Under the pieces are notes generated by a model that saw only the letters and a list, made by a program, of their open reading frames with translations, was not told the DNA's origin and made no database searches. Shown here in pieces: positions 57,652 through 64,000 of a stretch of 64,000 bases of DNA; position 1 is the stretch's first letter, and each line of letters starts with the position of its first letter. The stretch lies in contig JBBPEB010000005.1 of the NCBI GenBank assembly GCA_039096225.1, positions 1,313,501 to 1,377,500 of the forward strand, given 5' to 3'. The translations under genes and the position numbers were made by a program. This DNA comes from Blastocystis sp. Blastoise (taxonomy: Eukaryota; Sar; Bigyra; Opalinata; Blastocystidae).

Positions 57652-58022
57652 GATTTTAAATATACTTCATTATCATCAAGATTTATTTTGTATTGCTTCA
57701 AAAAATTATATATTTCTGATCTTATCTATTGAGTATATATATATATAAATCAAAAAATATTATTTTAAAATATATTTATACTTCTTCATCTATTTCATTA
57801 TTATTCTTAATTATATTTTGAATATCTATATATCGTATGAATTATAATAATAATAATGCATTTAATATATAAACAATTATTACTTGATAATGTATATAGA
57901 AATGTTTTGAGTTCTTCTGAACTTATTAGAATTTCTTCATCATCTTCTTCTTCATTATTTTTAATTGCTAGTGGTATATAGTCTATTTTATTCTTATTTG
58001 ATATAATTTTCCCATTATCATT

Positions 58023-58072
<50 letters not shown>

Positions 58073-59659
58073 GTGAGTCTATATCAATTACATTATCTTG
58101 AATTTCGTCATTATTCTTGTTAGAATTGAATTTATAAGATTGATTATTATTTATCTGAATAGAATCATATTCTTTATTATCTATAGATTTCTTTTTTATT
58201 TTTATATTTTTATGTAGAATCGGTGAAAGAAATGATGCTTCAATAGGAAATTCATGACAAGCAGGTAATTGTTTATTTATAGAATTGGGATTACATTGAT
58301 TATTTAAATTATTATTAGATATAGTAGATTTAATAGAATTATTAGAAATTGATATAGGTGGAAAAGGAGATGAATGAAAATTATTGATAGATGAATTATT
58401 ATTATGATTATTATTAAAAGTTGATATAGGTGGAGAAGGAAATGAATGAAATTTATTGATAGATAAATCATTATTATTATTATTAGAAATTGATATAGGT
58501 GGAGATAGAGATGAATGAGATTTATTGATAGATAAATTATGATTATGATTATTATTAAAAATTGATATAGGTGGAGAAGGAGATGTATAAAATTGATTAA
58601 TAGATGAATTATTATTATTATGATTATTATTAAAAATTGATATAGGTGGAGAAGGAGATGATATAGAAGATGAAGATGAATTAAATTTATTGATACATGA
58701 ATTATTATTATGATTATTATTAGAAATTGATATATGTGGAGAAGGAGATGAATGAAAATTATTAATAGATGAATTATGATTATGATTATTATTAAAAATT
58801 GATATAGGTGGAGAAGGAGATGATATAGAAGGAGATGAATTAAATTGAATAGAATGAATAGAAGGAGATGAATGAAAATTATTGATAGATGAATTATTAT
58901 TACGATTATTATTAAAAATTGATATAGGTGGAGAAGGAGATGATATAGAAGATGAAGATGAATTAAATTTATTGATAGATGAATTATTATTATTATTATG
59001 ATTATTATTAAAAATTGATATAGGTGGAGAAGGAGATGATATAGAAGGTGAAGATAAATTAAATTGAATAGAATGACTAGAAGGAGATGATATAGAAGGT
59101 GAATAATATAGATCACTATTCATATATAATGGATTAGGGTCTTTAGATAAAGGACTAGGAGGAAAAGAAGAACAAGAAGAAGAATCATCGATCAAAATTG
59201 TATTAACTATATATATTATTTATGAAATGAAAATTATATTATTATTAATGTATATATATATATATTACAATTATTATTTAATATTTTTTTATTTTGTTTT
59301 TGAAATTTATTGTTATTTGAAGATGAGATTTCTATTTTATTATAAGATATTATTATAGTATATATATACTTTTTTTAGGTGTACTTGATTGACGAGTTTT
59401 TTCGTAAGTAGAATCAATAGATAATTGTTGAGTTTCTAGTATATCATTTTTAAAACGATTGTTATTTTTTTTGATTTTATTATTTTTAGTATTCGCTATA
59501 ATTTTATTAATTGATATATAGATTTATTAATAATAATATATAAAATATTTTGATATTAGATACAATCAAATTGATTAATACTTATTTGGTTTTGCTATAT
59601 AAAAATAAATAATTTATTTATCATGTATTATGTATATTATATCATACAATTCTTTTCAT
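55553..59659 (-). CDS. Tyrosine recombinase, Crypton-like, with long Asn/Ser/Pro-rich N-terminus
   Basis: ATG at 59659 starts MKRI, and two further short exons lead to a basic Asn-rich segment. A long exon (57900-59213) then carries repeats of SSPSPPISIFNNNHNNN. After several small introns, a helical core-binding region spans about 56600-57700. The catalytic domain follows. Box I is QTCTGCPLRNNDIYNL (Arg near 56430), the beta-hairpin Lys is in HTGSKNGNIPY near 56325, and box II is GYSYRHCFATWF near 55945, with Tyr where His is usual in HxxR. The final His and nucleophile Tyr are in CHHTNDVHDKYYNL near 55870. The frame ends in RLAHMNYWLESVHSIMI and TAA 55553-55555. R, K, R, H and Y are all present, so activity is possible. 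No reverse transcriptase is nearby, which favours a Crypton-type DNA element over DIRS/Ngaro. Domestication is the alternative. Confidence 0.75.
57900..59213 (-). repeat. Coding repeats in the recombinase N-terminus
   Basis: From 58380 to 59110 a unit of about 80-130 bp encodes SPSPPISIFNNNHNNNSSIN with small changes, about nine or ten times. Near identity at the DNA level between units shows recent tandem duplication or conversion inside one exon. Confidence 0.8.
58028..58071. repeat. AT dinucleotide tract inside the recombinase gene
   Basis: About 22 TA units interrupt the recombinase coding region. The exon phases on either side do not match a GT...AG excision (phase 0 into phase 1), but the tract as printed reads through in frame as Tyr-Ile repeats. 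It is either translated or miscounted in the assembly. Confidence 0.6.
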
Positions 59660-59753
59660 TACTATTAAATAAGAAAAATAAATATTGTTATTTATAACTT
59701 ATTTTTTTCTGAATAGTTTTTTTTTAATCAATTATATTTTAATATAAAATAAA

Positions 59754-59937
59754 AACTGTAAACAAACTGTATATTAACTGTATATTAACTGTAAACAAAC
59801 TGTATATTAACTGTATATTAACTGTATATTAACTGTATTAACTGTATATTAACTGTATATTAACTGTATATTAACTGTATACTAAATAAAATTAAACTGT
59901 ATACTAAATAAAATTAAACTGTATATAAACTGTATAC
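59754..59937. repeat. 11-bp tandem array AACTGTATATT upstream of the recombinase
   Basis: Fifteen ACTGTA cores occur, most at exact 11-bp spacing (AACTGTATATT). Variants are AACTGTAAACA and two 22-bp double-length units ending ATAAAATTA. The array starts about 95 bp upstream of the recombinase ATG. One unit per helical turn would place every core on the same face of the DNA. A regulatory or recombinase-binding array is inferred. Confidence 0.85.
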
Positions 59938-59939
59938 AA

Positions 59940-62900
59940 AATTTTTCTGATCAACGAATGGTTTATATATATAGGATTTAAATATATTTTTGAATATAAT
60001 TATTATATATATATATGTTTTTATATATCGTACATTATTTTTTTCCAGTTTAACAAATTTAGAATATAAATTTATAAAAACTTAATTATTTGAAAAATAA
60101 AATAATTAATACTAACCCTGTTGATACGATGACAATCAGTATCAGTATCATTTCTAATGTTAATTATATTATTTTTTTGATGATGCTAATTTATATATTG
60201 TTTTTTATTTATGTATATAGTATATACTTTATAAGTCAAAAGAATAATATTAAAAATTAATTGAAAAAATTTATAAAAGTATATTATCTATATTATGACT
60301 TATTCTATTTGAATTTGGTAGTTCTTTGACATATGACACCATTTTATTCTATGTATATAATCTAAAGATTATAAATATATAGATGAGATTCATTTAAATA
60401 TCATATTTCAGGATATAGAGCATAAAATTGTCGATGAAAAATTATAGAAAATCTTGCATCAAAAATCATTTTTTTCAATCATAATTGATCCTATCAACTC
60501 ATTCACACAAATTATAACACTTTTAAAGCTATATTATATATATACATGCTATTTAGATATTTCTTAGTAAATATGTTTCTTTAAATTATACAAGTCAAAG
60601 AAAATCGTTTAAGAAATCGATAGTCTAAAAAATAATATCATAAAAAAAGTCATACCAACATTCATTTATTATATTTCTAGCACTTTTAAATGCTATATAT
60701 ATTTATGACACTGTTGTTATTCTATAATAAAAGAATTATTATTATTAAATAAAAATTGACTGAGTTATATGACTTTTATTAAAGAGAGGCAAAAAAAAAT
60801 TAAAAAAAACTTAAATTTCTTCTTTTCATTTTTGATACCCTAGATAATGAATTTTGAAGCAAATCTGTTCGTATGCATTTAATACATGATATAGCTTAGT
60901 AATAACTAAAAATAACAAATTTAGAAGACAAAAAAAAACAACATATTGCATTTTGACCCAATGTCGACTTGTCAAGATAAATCTATTAAAGTATTATTTC
61001 TTATGTATGGACAATACTGTATATGAATATAAACGATATAAAGCCATTTAGCAACATTATCCTAGTTAAAAGACCCTTTTTTCAATCTTGCCAAAGCTGA
61101 TTCATTTTGTGCGAAAATTTTTATTTTTTTAATTGCTACTTTTCTCAATGATGGATTGTCGTTATATTATGTTTGACACCAAAAAATATATCTACGTTTT
61201 ATAAACTTTATATCTAGTATGCTTTTATATTATTATTCTTAAAATGGAAGACACTATTACAATAACAAGAATAAAAAATTGATTGATCATGATTTTTTAG
61301 ATAATCAAGGCTACTGATCTCATTTTTGAACTAATATGTCTTAAATATACAAAATATGTATCTATATGTTATCCTTATTCGATATTGGTGTCTTTCATAT
61401 ATATTTAATATATTTTTATTGGTGAATGAGTTAAAAGAAACTTGAGTATGCAAATTAATCTTTTCTAAAAATTTCAGTTTTTTAAATCTCATTCGTAAGT
61501 ACTCATTTAAGTTATATTTAAAAATTATGAATATACATATGTGTACTAGATCCTTATTACTATCTATTTGATATACATATATGTTTGAATAAAACCTTTT
61601 TCAAAACTGATGCAAATGCTGACTTGAATAGAAAAGTATAAGTGTGTTATTCTAAACACATATCATATGTATTTTAGTTTAATACACATTTTAGAAAGTA
61701 TTTGGCACAGCATTCTCATTTCGAAATGTTAATTTTTCACTTTTAAAGAATCTAGTTGTAAGAAAATGTTCTACAGGTCAAAATATCTACAAAAAGTAAA
61801 AAAATTGTGAATATTAATATTGTTTAATAGTGACTAAAAAGAAAATAAAACTAAATTGAAAAACAAATTATTTAAATAAAAAATAGAAAATAAAGAATTC
61901 TAAGAGATTTTAAGAATTCTAAAAGAAATGAAGAGAAAAATATTTTAAAAATTTTAGAGTCATTTCAAAAATCAAAAATTTATCTATACAAACAATATTT
62001 TTAAATGAAATATAGCTTGTTTTCAATACTTTATTATGTTATATGTAATCTTATATTTAGTAAAAGCTCGTTTAAACAGTCATAGATACCTATATAAATT
62101 TATATGAAAAGTCATTCTTATATTATTTTTCTTAATTAATTATATGACTTTTTTTGAACACAATATTTGACCTCATAATTGAGTATATAATATATATCAC
62201 ATATCAAGTGTATTCAATCAAAACCTAAAAATATATTTTAATTGCTTTGAAGAATAGAAATGACTTTAAGATTTACTTGTTTTGTTATTTTAATAGAAAT
62301 TAGATTTTAAACAAAAATATCATACTAATATATAAAAGATGATATGTGATTAAATATGAAAACTATATTTTTGATATTATTTATTATATAATCGTTGAAT
62401 GAGAAGAGTTTGTTTCTTTTTCTTTCTTTCAGTTTTTATTCTTATATTATAATTTCATTAGTTTATGTTATATTGATGATAAATACTATTGTAAGGTAAT
62501 TTAAAAAATATATCTTTAAGTATACAATTAAGAAATAATAGGCTCATTCTTGTTAATTTAACTTTCATCAAAATTTTATATATCAAAAAATTGTTTATTA
62601 TATATTTTGCTATGTCTATATAGTCATCCACCTTCTTTCACTTTTTTTCATTAAATATTTTTTTATTTTCAAATATTAAACAAACAGAATTTAAACTCAT
62701 TCTTAAGACATCCAAAATTTGTAAATATATATTTCCTTAAAACATTCACAAGAGTTATTCATTGTTTTAGTTTCATTCAAATCAATATAAAATATTTCAA
62801 TAATTTGTTTTTTTTTCTAATATTCTCTTATAATCAAGTATCAAGTGTTGTTTTACAAATTGACTAATAATCATCTTTTGTATTCATAGACTAAACGATA

Positions 62901-63510
62901 TATTATATATTATTATATCTACTGATAGTGTTTTATTCATGTATGATATTCTTAAATTATTATATATTTTAATTTTAAGATATATTCATTAAATTTAATT
63001 CTTAATCTTTTTTGTTTTGTTTTATTATCAAAGAATAAAGATATTTTATTTTATATATAACATTGAAACATTGTTAGGAAGCTAAGCAAGTAATTTTTAA
63101 ATAATAGTTACTAAAGCAAAGACACTTAAACAACACATTTGTTTTATAACAAAAAATATAAAGTTATTTATTTTATATACTCACACCTTATTCCAATATA
63201 CATATTATTATAACATACTAATATACTATAATGAATGATATATTATATCAATAGTCTCTGATGAAATATCATCATATTTTCAACATAATGATAAACAACA
63301 ATGTATATAAACAATATTTTTTTTTGTGAAATTTCTTGTAAGTATTAAAGTTAATTATATGTAGCTATTATAGAATAAAAAAATATATATCAACAAATAA
63401 AGTCATTAATATAGTATTAGAAAGGACGTTTTTGATGAAATATTTTTAGTTTTGAAAATTTTTGGCTTTTTGAAATGACTTTTAATTTTATTTTTGAAAT
63501 ATAAAATAAA
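59940..63510. other. Long stretch without recognised genes
   Basis: No supported coding frame on either strand. The part at 60100-61800 is noticeably less AT-rich than other intergenic DNA here and may hold decayed genes or non-coding RNA, but I find no splice-consistent frame, tRNA or repeat array. Confidence 0.4.
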
Positions 63511-64000
63511 TTAGTATTAAAAAAGAAATTCTTTTTAAGAAAATATTTTTGTAAATTATTTTTTTTGACTTTGAGCGTCATGAATTGATTTTTTAAATAT
63601 GTGCTACAATAAATATAATTTTTATAAATTTTATTAATAATGATGATTAAATAATTATTAATTAAAAAGGGTTATTTTTTATATACTGATAACCAAACAC
63701 CTATTTTTCTTATTATTTTTATTACATAGAGAGATATAGATGAAAATTTTAATATTCAATATATATATATATATATATTATTATAGAATAGATTCTTATC
63801 ATTTTGAAATATTTATGTATATATAAGATATAAAAAATAATTATTCTTTGTGTCCTATAAATATATTTTTTATTAAAATGTTCTAGTGTTATATATTTCA
63901 ATAAATATTTATATTAAATTATAATACATAAAATCTATATATGTGTTAATATAAAATCACAATAGATCCAAATACTATATTTTTATTTATTATATAATGA
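63510..64000 (+). repeat. Dispersed repeat, copy 2, running off the right edge
   Basis: This matches 40190-40715 in the same orientation, word by word with many substitutions, and continues past the window. Confidence 0.65.

Noticed and set aside
58304-59116. Second minus-strand frame rich in Ile/Leu/His over the recombinase N-terminus
   Set aside because: It is an out-of-frame shadow of the Ser/Pro/Asn repeats; the other frame joins in phase to the recombinase domain.

Overview
The window is very AT-rich eukaryotic DNA from a protist-like genome. The evidence is dozens of tiny spliceosomal introns (mostly about 35-110 nt, GTATAT... or GTAAAT... to ...TATAG), asparagine- and serine-rich low-complexity proteins, trinucleotide and AT microsatellites, and a short TTAGGG telomere-type tract. 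The intact genes use CAA for Gln and end in TAA, so the standard code fits. An amoebozoan-like or other free-living protist is plausible from the domain mix (fibro-slime, filamin-like, BTB, TLDc), but I cannot name the organism.

Layout. (1) Positions 1-18591, minus strand: one giant multi-exon gene for a type I membrane protein. It has a signal peptide, a fibro-slime (PA14-like) domain, a long filamin/Ig-like region, about 6 kb of four-cysteine CxDGxC repeats, one transmembrane helix and a low-complexity basic cytoplasmic tail that runs off the left edge. (2) 21552-25337, plus: a leucine-rich-repeat-like gene with a BTB-like N-terminus, in which almost every intron is in phase 1. (3) 27162-28735, plus: a clean three-exon BTB-TLDc gene. 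(4) 30934-38160 and 49553-52400, plus: two decayed copies of the same large helical-repeat gene. Their premature stops are almost all TAA or TGA at positions where Gln (CAA) or Arg/Trp (CGA/TGG) would fit. (5) 42520-43900: subtelomere-like repeats, a telomeric tract, a 200-nt poly-A tract and an island of near-perfect palindromes. (6) 45931-46173, minus: two tRNA-like sequences. (7) 52573-59659, minus: a probable Crypton-like tyrosine recombinase gene and a downstream Asn-rich partner whose C-terminus may be a dead Ulp1/C48-like fold. An 11-bp tandem array lies just upstream of the recombinase. (8) 59940-64000: no gene seen, ending in a second copy of a dispersed repeat that also lies at 40.2 kb.

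Functional picture. The left third is cellular genes: a surface adhesion/receptor-like protein, an LRR protein and a TLDc protein. The right half looks like a decaying, repeat-rich and probably formerly subtelomeric region hosting a mobile tyrosine-recombinase unit. All exon joins were worked out by eye from the sequence.
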